A DNA stretch of 64,000 nucleotides. Source: Clostridium sp. HBUAS56010 (GTDB lineage: Bacteria > Bacillota > Clostridia > Lachnospirales > Lachnospiraceae). Below are positions 1 through 9,828 of this stretch, in pieces (positions within the stretch are counted from its first letter, which is position 1; each line of letters opens with the position of its first letter). The position numbers were made by a program, and so were the translations under genes. The stretch is taken from NCBI RefSeq assembly GCF_007115105.1, contig NZ_SULJ01000001.1, positions 868,001 through 932,000 of the forward strand, read 5' to 3'. The notes under the pieces were generated by a model that ran no database searches, was not told where the DNA came from, and saw nothing but the letters and a program-made list of their open reading frames with translations.

Positions 1-1074
1 CCTCTCTGTGCCGGCTCCCTGTCCTGCATTCCCACTTTCCTCATTGGAAACCAGATCAGGAACAGAAACACCCGAAAGGCTGAGGCCTTGTGAAACCATT
101 GACATTCCAAGTACCACAACCAAAACTGCTCCTGCCGTCATGATTTTTCCTGCAAACTTCTTCCCAAGAACGGTTGAAATAGCACCAAGTCCAAACATAA
201 GCGGAACGGTTCCCAGACTGAATATAAACATGGATAGTGCACCTGAAAATGGATTTCCGGTTGACAGAGCATAGATCTGCATTGCCTGGAGAGGGCCACA
301 CGGCATGAAACCATTTAACAATCCTACAATCAAGGGGCTGTTGCTTTTTGATTTCTGTTTTTGAATCCCTCTGGCAAAAATGGCAGGCATCCTTGGATTA
401 AATCTGCGAAGCCATGGAAATATTCCAAGCATATTAACGCCCATAATGACCATGAAAAAACCCGCTGCCAGTTTTAAAATGCCCTGGAGAGTCGTGGAGA
501 AGGTGATGGCGGAACCAAGGGCACCTACCAGAAAGCCTACGGCTGTGTAAGAAATCACCCTGCCAAGATTATAGAGAAAAGTGGGCCGAAGGGAAGAAAA
601 ACGTCCTCCTTCGCCAGGTTCACTTCCAGGTTTAATACACTGAGACAGGTTAATTCCGCCGCACATTGCCACACAGTGAACCGACGTAACAAGACCGATT
701 ACAAAAAGCATTCCATAGCTCATATTTTCGTCTGCCAACTGTTTTGGAGACAAAAGATTCAATAATCCTGTCTGCTGGAGAATGATATAAAGCGCCGCAA
801 TGATCAGAAGGATGCCGGTGATCCGGCTGCCATCCAATCCCTGCTTTTCCTGATCCGTAAGAACTTTGTAATCTAAATGTTCTATGATTCCTGTAATCGC
901 CTGGTACGAAATAATATCCGTATCGTAAGTAATGCTGGCTGTTCCTTTGTTATAGCTTACTTCTGCGTTTACTATGCCAGCCGTATTCCGCAGTTTTTTT
1001 TCAATTTTATTCTGGCAGCTAATACAGGTCATGCCGCCGATACGCAATACCCTGGTTTTCACCGTAGATCCCAT
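1..1074 (-). CDS. HMA-domain / TauE-SafE-type membrane protein (partial, C-terminus off window)
   Basis: The reading frame is open from an ATG at 1074 to the window edge (358 codons). The first 70 residues form a heavy-metal-associated domain with the GMTCISC metal site near residue 14. A hydrophobic linker follows, then a polytopic membrane domain with repeated motifs (SVHCVAMCGG, and later GFMPCGPLQAMQIYALSTGN) typical of the sulfite exporter TauE/SafE and DsbD-like family. AAAAGGAGG lies 7 nt upstream of the chosen ATG. Proteins of this fused type are usually linked to copper handling or cytochrome-oxidase-like metal assembly; the substrate here is inferred only. The C-terminus is not in the window. 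Confidence 0.85.
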   Translation of the reverse strand, partial: MGSTVKTRVLRIGGMTCISCQNKIEKKLRNTAGIVNAEVSYNKGTASITYDTDIISYQAITGIIEHLDYKVLTDQEKQGLDGSRITGILLIIAALYIILQQTGLLNLLSPKQLADENMSYGMLFVIGLVTSVHCVAMCGGINLSQCIKPGSEPGEGGRFSSLRPTFLYNLGRVISYTAVGFLVGALGSAITFSTTLQGILKLAAGFFMVIMGVNMLGIFPWLRRFNPRMPAIFARGIQKQKSKSNSPLIVGLLNGFMPCGPLQAMQIYALSTGNPFSGALSMFIFSLGTVPLMFGLGAISTVLGKKFAGKIMTAGAVLVVVLGMSMVSQGLSLSGVSVPDLVSNEESGNAGQGAGTER

Positions 1075-1157
1075 CACGCATCCTCCTTTTTCATTTCTGA
1101 TAAAAAGAATAGCAGGAGAATTTGTAGAAGTTGTGTAGATGAGATTTTTTTTCAGTG

Positions 1158-1187
1158 CAAAAAAAGAAGGACCATTCTCGTCCTTCT
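1158..1187 (-). terminator. Rho-independent terminator after aroK
   Basis: Read on the minus strand, AGAAGGAC and GTCCTTCT form an 8-bp stem around a 7-nt loop, followed by a T run (1158-1164). It begins just past the aroK stop codon. Confidence 0.85.
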
Positions 1188-1188
1188 C

Positions 1189-1737
1189 TTATGCTTTCTT
1201 ATTCTGTTGTTTCAGTGCCCCGATCAGTTCTTCCCCGATCTGCTCCACCGATTTACCATCCGTCTCTATAATCAGATCAGCAGCCTTTCGGTAAATATCT
1301 GACCGCTTCTTCATCAGCTCTCTGATGAATTCCACATTCATATTGCCGTTTAAAATGGGACGTTCATCACTGTCCTTAACCCGTTCCAGCACTGTCTCCG
1401 GTGATGCAGTTAATAAAACAATACGGCTGGTCTTTTTTAAATTCTTCACATTCTCTTCCTTGACCACAGCCCCGCCGCCGCAGGAGATAATGATCTGTCT
1501 GCGGGATTGGAGATCCACAATAGCTTTGCTTTCGCAACTGCGGAAATATGCTTCCCCGTGCTTTTCAAAAATATCCTTAATCGCCATTCCCTGCTGCTCA
1601 ACAATGAGAGCATCTATATCCACTTCCTCCATAGAAAGCCTGTCCCTTAAAAAGTGGGATATTGTGCTTTTGCCTGCTCCCATAAAACCGATTAAAGCAA
1701 TATTAAAGTCAAAAAGATTCTCATATCCTTGTCTCAT
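1189..1737 (-). CDS. aroK: Shikimate kinase
   Basis: Phosphorylates shikimate at the 3-hydroxyl with ATP, the fifth step of the chorismate pathway, in the cytosol. The Walker A loop GFMGAGKST is at residues 17-25, followed by the shikimate-binding VDIDALI segment, the CGGGAVV motif and a lid arginine in SDERPIL. The 182-residue length is normal for the family. GGAGAG lies 6 nt upstream of the ATG. The gene starts 17 nt after the HxlR regulator stop on the same strand, so the two may be co-transcribed. Shikimate dehydrogenase lies separately at 7.1-8.0 kb. Confidence 0.93.
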   Translation of the reverse strand: MRQGYENLFDFNIALIGFMGAGKSTISHFLRDRLSMEEVDIDALIVEQQGMAIKDIFEKHGEAYFRSCESKAIVDLQSRRQIIISCGGGAVVKEENVKNLKKTSRIVLLTASPETVLERVKDSDERPILNGNMNVEFIRELMKKRSDIYRKAADLIIETDGKSVEQIGEELIGALKQQNKKA

Positions 1738-1754
1738 CTGATCTCTCCGTTATC

Positions 1755-2102
1755 TTATGCCATCTTATTCTTGTTTTTCACAAAATCAATGTACTCATTC
1801 CCCCACTCGCCCAGAGCCTCTAAGACCGTTTCAAACTTCATTCCGATCTCACTAAGGGAATATTCTACTTTTGGAGGAATCTGAGAGTATTGGTGACGGA
1901 TGATCAGACCTTCCTCTTCCAGAGTCTTTAACTGTCTTGATAAGGTGGTGTGGGTAATGTCTTCCGGCATCTTGCGCTGTAACTCATTAAAACGGACAGG
2001 TCCTTCCTGCAGTAAATACAATAAATATATGGACCATTTGCCTGCTAATACTTTTTGAGAAGTTACATAAGGGCAGAGACCGAACAATACTTTTTTCTCC
2101 AT
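1755..2102 (-). CDS. HxlR-family winged-helix transcriptional regulator
   Basis: A 115-residue HxlR-type regulator. It begins with the conserved CPY segment (Cys near residue 10), has the GKWSIYLLYLL helix, and carries the DNA-reading region FNELQRKMPEDITHTTLS followed by the wing PPKVEYSLS. The frame stays open upstream for 39 more codons, but the ATG at 2102 is chosen because AAGGAGG lies 8 nt before it and family homology starts there. The N-terminal Cys is often the redox or electrophile sensor in this family; sensing here is inferred. It is divergent from the oxidase-like gene at 2221, its probable target. Confidence 0.9.
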   Translation of the reverse strand: MEKKVLFGLCPYVTSQKVLAGKWSIYLLYLLQEGPVRFNELQRKMPEDITHTTLSRQLKTLEEEGLIIRHQYSQIPPKVEYSLSEIGMKFETVLEALGEWGNEYIDFVKNKNKMA

Positions 2103-2116
2103 ATAAGTATCCTCCT

Positions 2117-2131
2117 TGATACTAGGTATCA
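2117..2131. promoter_or_regulatory. Inverted repeat, candidate HxlR operator
   Basis: The sequence TGATAC-TAG-GTATCA is a perfect 6+6 inverted repeat sitting just upstream of the HxlR ribosome site. Its place in the divergent intergenic region suggests an autoregulatory operator. No binding evidence is available. Confidence 0.5.
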
Positions 2132-2144
2132 TTAAATATCGTAG

Positions 2145-2172
2145 TTTACAAAAATATTCTATGATATATAAT
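2145..2172 (+). promoter_or_regulatory. Sigma-A type promoter for the 2221 gene
   Basis: TTTACA (2145-2150) and TATAAT (2167-2172) are separated by 16 bp, about 50 nt before the ATG at 2221. The site lies between the candidate HxlR operator and the gene. Confidence 0.5.
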
Positions 2173-2220
2173 AATCTCGTGAGCACATTATAACACATAA
2201 TATGGAGAGGAGCAATCATA

Positions 2221-2616
2221 ATGAAAGAAGTTCTTGATTATCTAAAGGCATGCGGTACCTTTTACCTTGCAACAACAGAGGGAGACCAGCCTCGTGTACG
2301 TCCTTTCGGCGCTGTATGCGAATTTGAGGGAAATATTTACATTACAACGAATCATACAAAAGCAGTTTCTGCACAGATGAAGAAAAACCCAAAAATCGAG
2401 ATTTCCGGCATGAACAAGGGCACCTGGATCCGTCTGGAGGCAGAGGCATATGCAGACGAACGCAGGGAAGCAAAAGAAGCCATGATGGAAGACAACCGTG
2501 CAGCACTCAGCAAGATGTACTCTGTTGATGACGGAATATTTGAAGTATTATATCTAAAGAATGCCACAGCAACGATCTACTCTTTTGCTGGTGATCCAAA
2601 AGTTATCAAATTCTAA
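2221..2616 (+). CDS. Pyridoxamine 5'-phosphate oxidase family (FMN split-barrel) protein
   Basis: A 131-residue single-domain protein with the split-barrel pattern of the PNPOx-like flavin family: an N-terminal helix, the TFYLATTEGDQPRVRPFG strand pair, and the ITTNHTKAVSAQMKKNPKIEI segment that binds the flavin phosphate in relatives. GGAGAGG lies about 9 nt upstream. It is divergent from an HxlR regulator, a pairing often seen for small flavin reductases induced by redox or electrophile stress. The true substrate cannot be told from sequence. Confidence 0.85.
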   Translation: MKEVLDYLKACGTFYLATTEGDQPRVRPFGAVCEFEGNIYITTNHTKAVSAQMKKNPKIEISGMNKGTWIRLEAEAYADERREAKEAMMEDNRAALSKMYSVDDGIFEVLYLKNATATIYSFAGDPKVIKF

Positions 2617-2681
2617 TTCTTTCACTGGCAGAATAAGATACGTTCTGCCAGTAAAAATGGCTGAGATAACCGATATTATAC

Positions 2682-3896
2682 TTATAACAGCCGTTTTTCC
2701 CCTGTTATTTCCTGAATAGGTTTGATATCCTGGGTCACTTCTAAGACTCCAAGATACTCTCCATCCTCACCTCTTACTGCATAATAGCGGATTAAAATAT
2801 ATTTATCTTTCATCTGAATCCAGAAGTCTTCCTGATCTTTTACTCCATTTTTAAAATCTTCCACAATCTTTTCTACAATATGAACACTGGCAGGCGGATG
2901 ACAGTTGGAAACATTTCTGCCCAGAATAGTTCTGGTTCTTGGAAATGCCCGTTCCTTTCCCTCAGAGAAATATTTTACTTCATCATCTTTATTCACAAAT
3001 GTCAGATCAAAAGGAAGAGCATTGAGAGCGGCAGCCAGTTCTTTGTCACGCCATGTTCCGGACGGAAGAGTTATGGTTCCTTCCTGATTTTTTTGTTCTT
3101 CTGGCTTTGATCCTTTCTGTTCTTCTTTTGGTTCCGGGTTCCAAACCGGAATGTGGTCGATCATAAATCCAATCTCTCCGCTTCCATCGGCAATCTCTTT
3201 CCATTCTTCTTCTGTAAGCTGCTCTGTCAGCATGGGAATCATGATATTTTCTTCTTTAAAAATCATTTCCAGAACTTTTTCAAGCACTGCTTCTGTTTTT
3301 TCAAGTAAACTCTCATTGCTTTCTGTTTTTTCTTCCATCAGGGCGGTGACTTCTTTTACCTGATTTCTGATTTCATCATCCACACCCCACATCACTTTCG
3401 GAGGTGCTGTCATACCGTACCTTTCCATAAAGGGAAACAGGAGGTTCTCTTTTTTCTGATAATGAATGGATAAATCCTTTAACTTTCTCATTCCCTCAAC
3501 AAGCTTTTTCAGTTCTTCTTTTTCATCAAATTTGGTAAGGGACAAAAAGGGTCTGATCTCTTCTTCTATTATATGAGTAATCTTTTTATTTTCCCGTACC
3601 AGAACATTAACCGGGTGACCGGGAATCAGGGACAGGTCTTTTTGCTGGTGAATCTCCTCAATGGAACCTTTAAAAACTGCGGCATGAACATCACAAAGTT
3701 TTTGCACCTCTTCCACTGGAAGTCCGTCTGCAATCAGGGCTGATTCAGCGGCAGAAATCTCAGACGCGGAAACACCTTGAAATGCTTTTTCAAATTGTCC
3801 CTTTACTTCGTCTACGGTCTTTCCTTCATGGAGTTTTCTGATAATCTCCTGAATGGTCTTTTGTCTCATCTCACGGTTGTTAATTAGCTCGCTCAT
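2682..3896 (-). CDS. DUF438 protein with hemerythrin-like and PAS domains
   Basis: A 404-residue protein with three parts. Residues 1-85 match the DUF438 helical domain. Residues about 90-240 form a hemerythrin-like bundle with spaced His/Glu ligands (HPVNVLVREN, LLFPFMERYG, EENIMIPML). A C-terminal PAS domain begins near residue 285 and contains the NCHPPASVH motif. Hemerythrin bundles bind di-iron and respond to oxygen or nitric oxide; a signalling or detoxifying role is inferred. TTTAGGAGGAATA precedes the ATG. A small ferredoxin lies upstream on the same strand with a terminator-like hairpin between them. Confidence 0.85.
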   Translation of the reverse strand: MSELINNREMRQKTIQEIIRKLHEGKTVDEVKGQFEKAFQGVSASEISAAESALIADGLPVEEVQKLCDVHAAVFKGSIEEIHQQKDLSLIPGHPVNVLVRENKKITHIIEEEIRPFLSLTKFDEKEELKKLVEGMRKLKDLSIHYQKKENLLFPFMERYGMTAPPKVMWGVDDEIRNQVKEVTALMEEKTESNESLLEKTEAVLEKVLEMIFKEENIMIPMLTEQLTEEEWKEIADGSGEIGFMIDHIPVWNPEPKEEQKGSKPEEQKNQEGTITLPSGTWRDKELAAALNALPFDLTFVNKDDEVKYFSEGKERAFPRTRTILGRNVSNCHPPASVHIVEKIVEDFKNGVKDQEDFWIQMKDKYILIRYYAVRGEDGEYLGVLEVTQDIKPIQEITGEKRLL

Positions 3897-3906
3897 TATT
3901 CCTCCT

Positions 3907-3949
3907 AAAAACGCCTCTCTCTGGTATCAGGTTCATTCAGAAAGAGGCG
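3907..3949 (-). terminator. Hairpin between ferredoxin and DUF438 gene
   Basis: On the minus strand CGCCTCT pairs with AGAGGCG and is followed by TTTTT, directly before the DUF438 ribosome site. It may be a partial terminator that lowers DUF438 expression relative to ferredoxin. Confidence 0.7.
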
Positions 3950-3961
3950 CTGGTGTCATAT

Positions 3962-4150
3962 TTATTCCACGGTTATTACCGCAACAGGACAGCCGTCCTG
4001 TGCTTCTACTGCTGTCTGCTCAGCCAAAGCAGGCACTTCATCCACATAAACTTCTGCTGGTCCGTCATCTCCCATACGAAATACCTCCGGACAAGTGGAA
4101 GCACATAATCCACATTCAATACAACCATCTCTATCAACTACTGCCTTCAT
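3962..4150 (-). CDS. [4Fe-4S] ferredoxin (small, single cluster)
   Basis: A 62-residue ferredoxin. The cluster ligands are the CIECGLC triplet near residue 10 plus the distal Cys in DGCPVAVI; the additional Cys in ASTCP is common in monocluster ferredoxins. The open frame extends 21 codons further upstream, but the ATG at 4150 has AAAGGAG 8 nt before it and starts at the family N-terminus. It would serve as a low-potential electron carrier. The downstream neighbour is the DUF438 hemerythrin/PAS protein. Confidence 0.9.
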   Translation of the reverse strand: MKAVVDRDGCIECGLCASTCPEVFRMGDDGPAEVYVDEVPALAEQTAVEAQDGCPVAVITVE

Positions 4151-4405
4151 ATCATTAACTCCTTTCTTATTCCGGGACAAAATAAAGTTCTGTTCCCATG
4201 ACCCAATATCCATACTTATTGTTGGTAAGTTTCTGACAATTTATCCATACTTTTTTACAGAGTAAAGAGAAATATCACTCCAACAACTTGCTGACACTTA
4301 AAGAATAACACCGTATAATCAGTAAGTCCGTTGTTATGACAACAAATTTCCCGAATATTTCCAGATAAGATCCGTTTTTTTCCTTTCGTTTTCTGATAGA
4401 AATAA

Positions 4406-4457
4406 AACAGCCATTCTTTCGCATTGCATCAATCTGCAATACGAAAGAATGGCTGTT
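4406..4457 (-). terminator. Long inverted repeat terminator after glycerol dehydrogenase
   Basis: AACAGCCATTCTTTCG at 4406 and its complement ending at 4457 form a stem of about 16 bp, extended by GCATTGC/GCAATAC with a small bulge. On the minus strand it is followed by TTTTATTTC, 12 nt after the gldA stop. Confidence 0.8.
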
Positions 4458-4468
4458 CTCCGGTCTGA

Positions 4469-5569
4469 TTATTTGTGTGACTGATTTAAGATTTCCTGTC
4501 CGTAAACATCGGCTGCTATAAGAGCGTTATATAACTGCTCCGGTGTCACATCTCCGATCATATTATGGATGCTCTCTCCCTCTGCGCAGGCATGTTTCGC
4601 CGCAATGTGAACCCGCTCCTTATCTGTAACACCAAGTTCTTTTAAGGTTACAGGAAGACCTACGCTGACACAGAATTCCAACACTTTATGAAGTTCTTCC
4701 TTTGGTGCATTCTCAAGAACGAGCTGTGCAATGGTTCCAAAGGCTACCACACAACCGTGCATGGTACTTTCGCACTCTTCCAGGGAAGTGAATCCATTGT
4801 ATACAGAATGGGAAACAGCAAGTCCGCCGTTATCAGCACCTACACCGCTTAAATATGTGTTGGCTTCAATAATGGCCTCCAGTGCAGGTGTAACGATCTT
4901 ATTCTCACAGGCTTTTAAAGCCTTGTAACCATCTTCTAATAAAGTCTCATAACACAGTTTGCACAGTGCCATGGCTGACTTTGTAATTCCGCCGTTCTCC
5001 AGACTTGGTGCTTTTGCTTTCTCGCATGCTCTTGCTTCGAAATAAGTACCAAGAGCATCTCCCATTCCTGCTACCAGGAATTTGACCGGAGCATTAGCAA
5101 TCACATCGGAATCCACAATGACTGCGTCTGGATTCTTAGGATAAAAAATGTAGTTTGAAAAACTTCCGTCATCATGGTAAATAACCGATAATCCCGTGCA
5201 TGGTGCATCGGTGGCAACCACGGTCGGAATAACTAAAACAGGCAGATTCTCATAATAAGCGGTTGCCTTTGCCGTATCAATGGCAGAACCTCCGCCAATT
5301 GCTGCAACACAGTCAATATGATGCTCTTTTACCAGCGCCCGCATCTTTTCCACTTCACTGACAGAACTGATTCCCCCGAAAATCTCAAAACGAATGGAAG
5401 TATCGGATCCTTCAAAACTCTTCTCAATCTTTTCATGACAGTTTTTATAACCGCTGTTGCTGCAGATAAACAGAAATGATTTTCCCATATTTCTGGTTTC
5501 TTCATAAACCTGCAGAAGTGCTCCCTGACCCTGAACATATTTAAGCGGTGATCTCATTAGTTTAAGCAT
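4469..5569 (-). CDS. gldA: Glycerol dehydrogenase (iron-containing ADH family)
   Basis: Oxidises glycerol to dihydroxyacetone with NAD+, or runs in reverse. The 366-residue length matches the family. The dinucleotide-binding GGGSAIDTAKA is near residue 93. The metal ligands are the Asp of GMGDALG and the His residues of SHSVYNG and MHGCVVAFG. GGAGAGG lies 9 nt before the ATG. It stands alone between its own terminator and a 105-nt gap to the beta-glucosidase gene, with no dihydroxyacetone kinase nearby. Related vicinal diols are possible substrates. Confidence 0.87.
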   Translation of the reverse strand: MLKLMRSPLKYVQGQGALLQVYEETRNMGKSFLFICSNSGYKNCHEKIEKSFEGSDTSIRFEIFGGISSVSEVEKMRALVKEHHIDCVAAIGGGSAIDTAKATAYYENLPVLVIPTVVATDAPCTGLSVIYHDDGSFSNYIFYPKNPDAVIVDSDVIANAPVKFLVAGMGDALGTYFEARACEKAKAPSLENGGITKSAMALCKLCYETLLEDGYKALKACENKIVTPALEAIIEANTYLSGVGADNGGLAVSHSVYNGFTSLEECESTMHGCVVAFGTIAQLVLENAPKEELHKVLEFCVSVGLPVTLKELGVTDKERVHIAAKHACAEGESIHNMIGDVTPEQLYNALIAADVYGQEILNQSHK

Positions 5570-5674
5570 GATATATTCCTCTCCATTTGATAAAAATATT
5601 CTTATTCTTCCTAAAATATACTCTTTTTGCGGAAAAATGTCAATATTTTAACAAAGTACTAAATTAAGTACAAC

Positions 5675-7108
<1,434 letters not shown>

Positions 7109-7111
7109 CTA

Positions 7112-7981
7112 TCAGCGAAAAAACAGTTCCTTTACCTCCTGCACCGGCATCTCCTGTCCGGTATAAAGCCTAAATGCAGCAGCTCCCTGCCACAACAGCA
7201 TTCCCTCTCCGTTAATGCAGGTGCAGCCTGCCTCCCTGGCTTCCCGCAACATGCGGGTTTCCTTGGGATCATAGACAATGTCGACCACCACAAGCCCCGG
7301 GCGGAACATGGATACATCCTTTACCACACTTTCCCCATCCATAGGCTTCATTCCAACGATGGTGGCATTGGTAAAAACATCACTGGTTTCCATCTCTTTT
7401 TTCATAGTCTCCATATCTGTAATATCAAAGACATTGACCACGCATTCCGGTTTTTCCTTTTTGATCTTTTCCGCTGTCATAACTGTCCGTTCAAAAAACT
7501 CATCCTTAATATTGAAAATGGAGATCTCTCTTGCCCCTTCCAAAGCGCACTGTACCTGAATGGCTGTTGCAGCACCGCCGCCGCCGCAGACAATGATCTT
7601 CTTTCCCCTTATTTCCACACCATAGTCCCTTAAATTATCCACAAACCCCTCTCCGTCAGTCATATGGCCAATCAGCTTCCCATCTTCGCTTACAATGGTA
7701 TTGACTGCACCAACAATACGGGCGGCCTGGGATAATTCATCCATGTACTTTACTGCTTCATTCTTGCAGGGCATGGTTACGTTGCAGCCCTTCATACGGA
7801 AGGTCTTCATTGCCTCAATTGCCTGTTTTACTTCATCCACTTTAATATCAAAAGCAAGATACGCATAATCAAGTCCTAATTTATTAAAACTGTAATTATA
7901 CATGGCTGGTGAACCAGAATGTCCTACCGGTGATCCAATCAGCCCTAAAAGGCCTGTCTTTCCTGTAATTCTTCTTTCCAT
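7112..7981 (-). CDS. aroE: Shikimate dehydrogenase (quinate/shikimate family)
   Basis: Reduces 3-dehydroshikimate to shikimate with NADPH, or the reverse in catabolic paralogs. The substrate pocket GSPVGHSGSPAMYN lies near residues 15-28, the catalytic Lys in NVTMPCKNEAV, and the paired Asp in TDGEGF. The nucleotide fold has GGGGAATA. The long upstream frame is rejected as a start because AGAGGAG lies 7 nt before the ATG at 7981. The protein is 289 residues. It is divergent from an aromatic-acid exporter gene, which hints at a role linked to quinate or shikimate flux. Confidence 0.9.
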   Translation of the reverse strand: MERRITGKTGLLGLIGSPVGHSGSPAMYNYSFNKLGLDYAYLAFDIKVDEVKQAIEAMKTFRMKGCNVTMPCKNEAVKYMDELSQAARIVGAVNTIVSEDGKLIGHMTDGEGFVDNLRDYGVEIRGKKIIVCGGGGAATAIQVQCALEGAREISIFNIKDEFFERTVMTAEKIKKEKPECVVNVFDITDMETMKKEMETSDVFTNATIVGMKPMDGESVVKDVSMFRPGLVVVDIVYDPKETRMLREAREAGCTCINGEGMLLWQGAAAFRLYTGQEMPVQEVKELFFR

Positions 7982-8018
7982 CGCGATCTCCTCTTTCCTT
8001 TGATGTTTCATCACCGCT

Positions 8019-8047
8019 AACATACACTTCTTTTGACGGCTTGTCAA
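8019..8047 (-). promoter_or_regulatory. Sigma-A promoter for aroE
   Basis: On the minus strand TTGACA (8047-8042) and TATGTT (8024-8019) are 17 bp apart, about 40 nt before the aroE start. Confidence 0.65.
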
Positions 8048-8069
8048 CAATTTCTCCGGCAAAAACCCT

Positions 8070-8097
8070 TTGCTGAAAAAAGCATTTATGTTATGAT
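8070..8097 (+). promoter_or_regulatory. Promoter for the aromatic-acid exporter gene
   Basis: TTGCTG (8070-8075) and TATGAT (8092-8097) are 16 bp apart and lie 30 nt before the start at 8127. It is back to back with the aroE promoter. Confidence 0.45.
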
Positions 8098-8126
8098 AAT
8101 AGAAAACGGGAAGAAAGGCAAGTTCC

Positions 8127-9092
8127 ATGCGATATGAAACCATTATTAAAAGTTTTAAGATAGCCCTGGCTGCTGTACTTGCCATTACCATAGCCGGGGA
8201 ACTGGGTTTAAAATACTCTGCTACTGCCGGAATTATAACGGTTTTAAGTATACAAAATACAAAGCGTGAAACCTTAAAAAGTGCCTGCAACCGGACCCTT
8301 GCATTCCTGGGCGCTCTTTTTTTATCTGCTGTAATATTTTATTTTCTCGGATTTACTTTATCCGGGTTCGCCCTGTATCTGTTTTTATTTGCTCTGATGT
8401 GCCTCTATGCAGGCTGGGGGGAAGCCATTGCCATGGATTCCGTTCTCATCACCCATTTTCTTACAGAGAAGTCCATGGCACTTCCTCTGGTTGGGAATGA
8501 GATCGCCTTGTTTTTTATCGGCACTTCCATTGGAGTTTTAGTGAATATGAATCTCAGGAAAAAAGAGGGAGAATTTCAGAGACTTTCTGCAGAGGTGGAT
8601 CAAAGGGTAAAGAACACCCTGAAATATATGTCCGATCTTTTGCTTCATAAGGAAGAAAAAAGCAGATTTGATACCAGACACATTCACCTGCTTCAGGAAA
8701 GCTTAAAAAAAGCGAAAGAATGTGCATTTAACAATTACAACAATGCCCTGTGGAAAAAGGACACTTATGAAATTGACTATATTGAAATGCGCCAGCAGCA
8801 AAGCGTAGTTCTTCAGGAAATATACGAAAACATCAAAAGCATTACCCTGCTTCCAAAGCAGGCCGAACAGGTGGCAGAGCTGCTGGAGAATATTCAAAGA
8901 GATTATCACCGAACGAATACGGTGGAAGGGTTACTAAAGGATCTAAACACTCTGCTTTCCCAGTTAAAGGGTCAGAAACTGCCTTTAAACCGGGAAGAAT
9001 TTGAGGCAAGAGCCTTGCTATTTTATATTTTAAAACAGTTAGAGCGTCTTCTCATGCTCAAACGGTCTTTTGTGCTCTCTCACCGGGAATAG
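8127..9092 (+). CDS. Aromatic acid exporter family protein (ArAE_1 / DUF939)
   Basis: A 321-residue inner-membrane protein. The first 150 residues hold about four or five membrane segments in the FUSC/ArAE pattern (GLKYSATAGIITVLSIQNTKRET, SKSACNRT-like loop, MDSVLITHFLTEKS). The remaining half is a charged helical cytosolic region matching the ArAE_1 C-terminal domain. Relatives are annotated as aromatic-acid efflux permeases. It is divergent from aroE with adjoining promoters, so shikimate-pathway-related acids are a plausible but unproven cargo. The ribosome site is weak (AAGAAAGG). Confidence 0.8.
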   Translation: MRYETIIKSFKIALAAVLAITIAGELGLKYSATAGIITVLSIQNTKRETLKSACNRTLAFLGALFLSAVIFYFLGFTLSGFALYLFLFALMCLYAGWGEAIAMDSVLITHFLTEKSMALPLVGNEIALFFIGTSIGVLVNMNLRKKEGEFQRLSAEVDQRVKNTLKYMSDLLLHKEEKSRFDTRHIHLLQESLKKAKECAFNNYNNALWKKDTYEIDYIEMRQQQSVVLQEIYENIKSITLLPKQAEQVAELLENIQRDYHRTNTVEGLLKDLNTLLSQLKGQKLPLNREEFEARALLFYILKQLERLLMLKRSFVLSHRE

Positions 9093-9108
9093 GACTTATT
9101 AAAACTGC

Positions 9109-9678
9109 CTAAGCGAATCCAAAATACCTCATAAATCCCAGATAGATTCCATATGCAAATCCATACTGGTCTTCTCTTAACTTCTGGGCATCGGAATAGT
9201 TTGTTAGATAGCCCAGTTCAATCAGATTGGAGGGCATGTTGGTATTTCTTAACACATAAAGAGACTGGTTCTCCCTGATTCCGTTATTTCTAGTTCCCAC
9301 CATCTGGGTAATACCGGTCATGATCTGTTCTGCCAGCCACTGGGACTGAGTGTAATACTGGTAAATATAAATCTCTGTGCCATTAATCGCCGGGTTTGGA
9401 TTGGAATTACAGTGAATACTGATAAAATAATCTGCCGGCCATTCATTGGCTAATGCTACTCTCCTGGCTAAACTGGTGGTATTATTTACCCCCAATACTG
9501 TGTCTGGTTCCGGCCTTGATACACGGGCTTCGAATCTGGGATCAGCGTTTAAAAGATTGCGCAGATAGATTCCTACCTGGTAATTAATCTCCGATTCATA
9601 AAGCCCGTTGGCTTCTGCTCCGCTGTTAAAGTATCCGCTTGGATTATGTCCCTGATCAATAAATATTTTAATAGCCAT
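9109..9678 (-). CDS. N-acetylmuramoyl-L-alanine amidase (Amidase_3)
   Basis: Cleaves the bond between muramic acid and the stem peptide in peptidoglycan. The zinc ligands can be seen: His in DQGHNP (residues 8-13), Glu in LYESEIN and His in SIHCNSN. The catalytic Glu is in LIELGYLTN. At 189 residues it is a bare catalytic domain with no signal peptide or wall-binding repeat. That would suit action during sporulation or germination, or release by lysis, but neither is shown. AAAGGAAA lies 7 nt before the ATG. It converges with the exporter gene. Confidence 0.88.
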   Translation of the reverse strand: MAIKIFIDQGHNPSGYFNSGAEANGLYESEINYQVGIYLRNLLNADPRFEARVSRPEPDTVLGVNNTTSLARRVALANEWPADYFISIHCNSNPNPAINGTEIYIYQYYTQSQWLAEQIMTGITQMVGTRNNGIRENQSLYVLRNTNMPSNLIELGYLTNYSDAQKLREDQYGFAYGIYLGFMRYFGFA

Positions 9679-9828
9679 GTAAGTATTTCCTTTCCTGCTT
9701 CACTCTATTAAATATATTCATATTATCAGTAAAAGGCTACACTTTTGGGAGATTTTCCCTAATTTACTTTCCTTTCGGTCTGTGTTATTCTATATCAAGC
9801 CTGAATTCAATGACGGAAAGGAGATACG

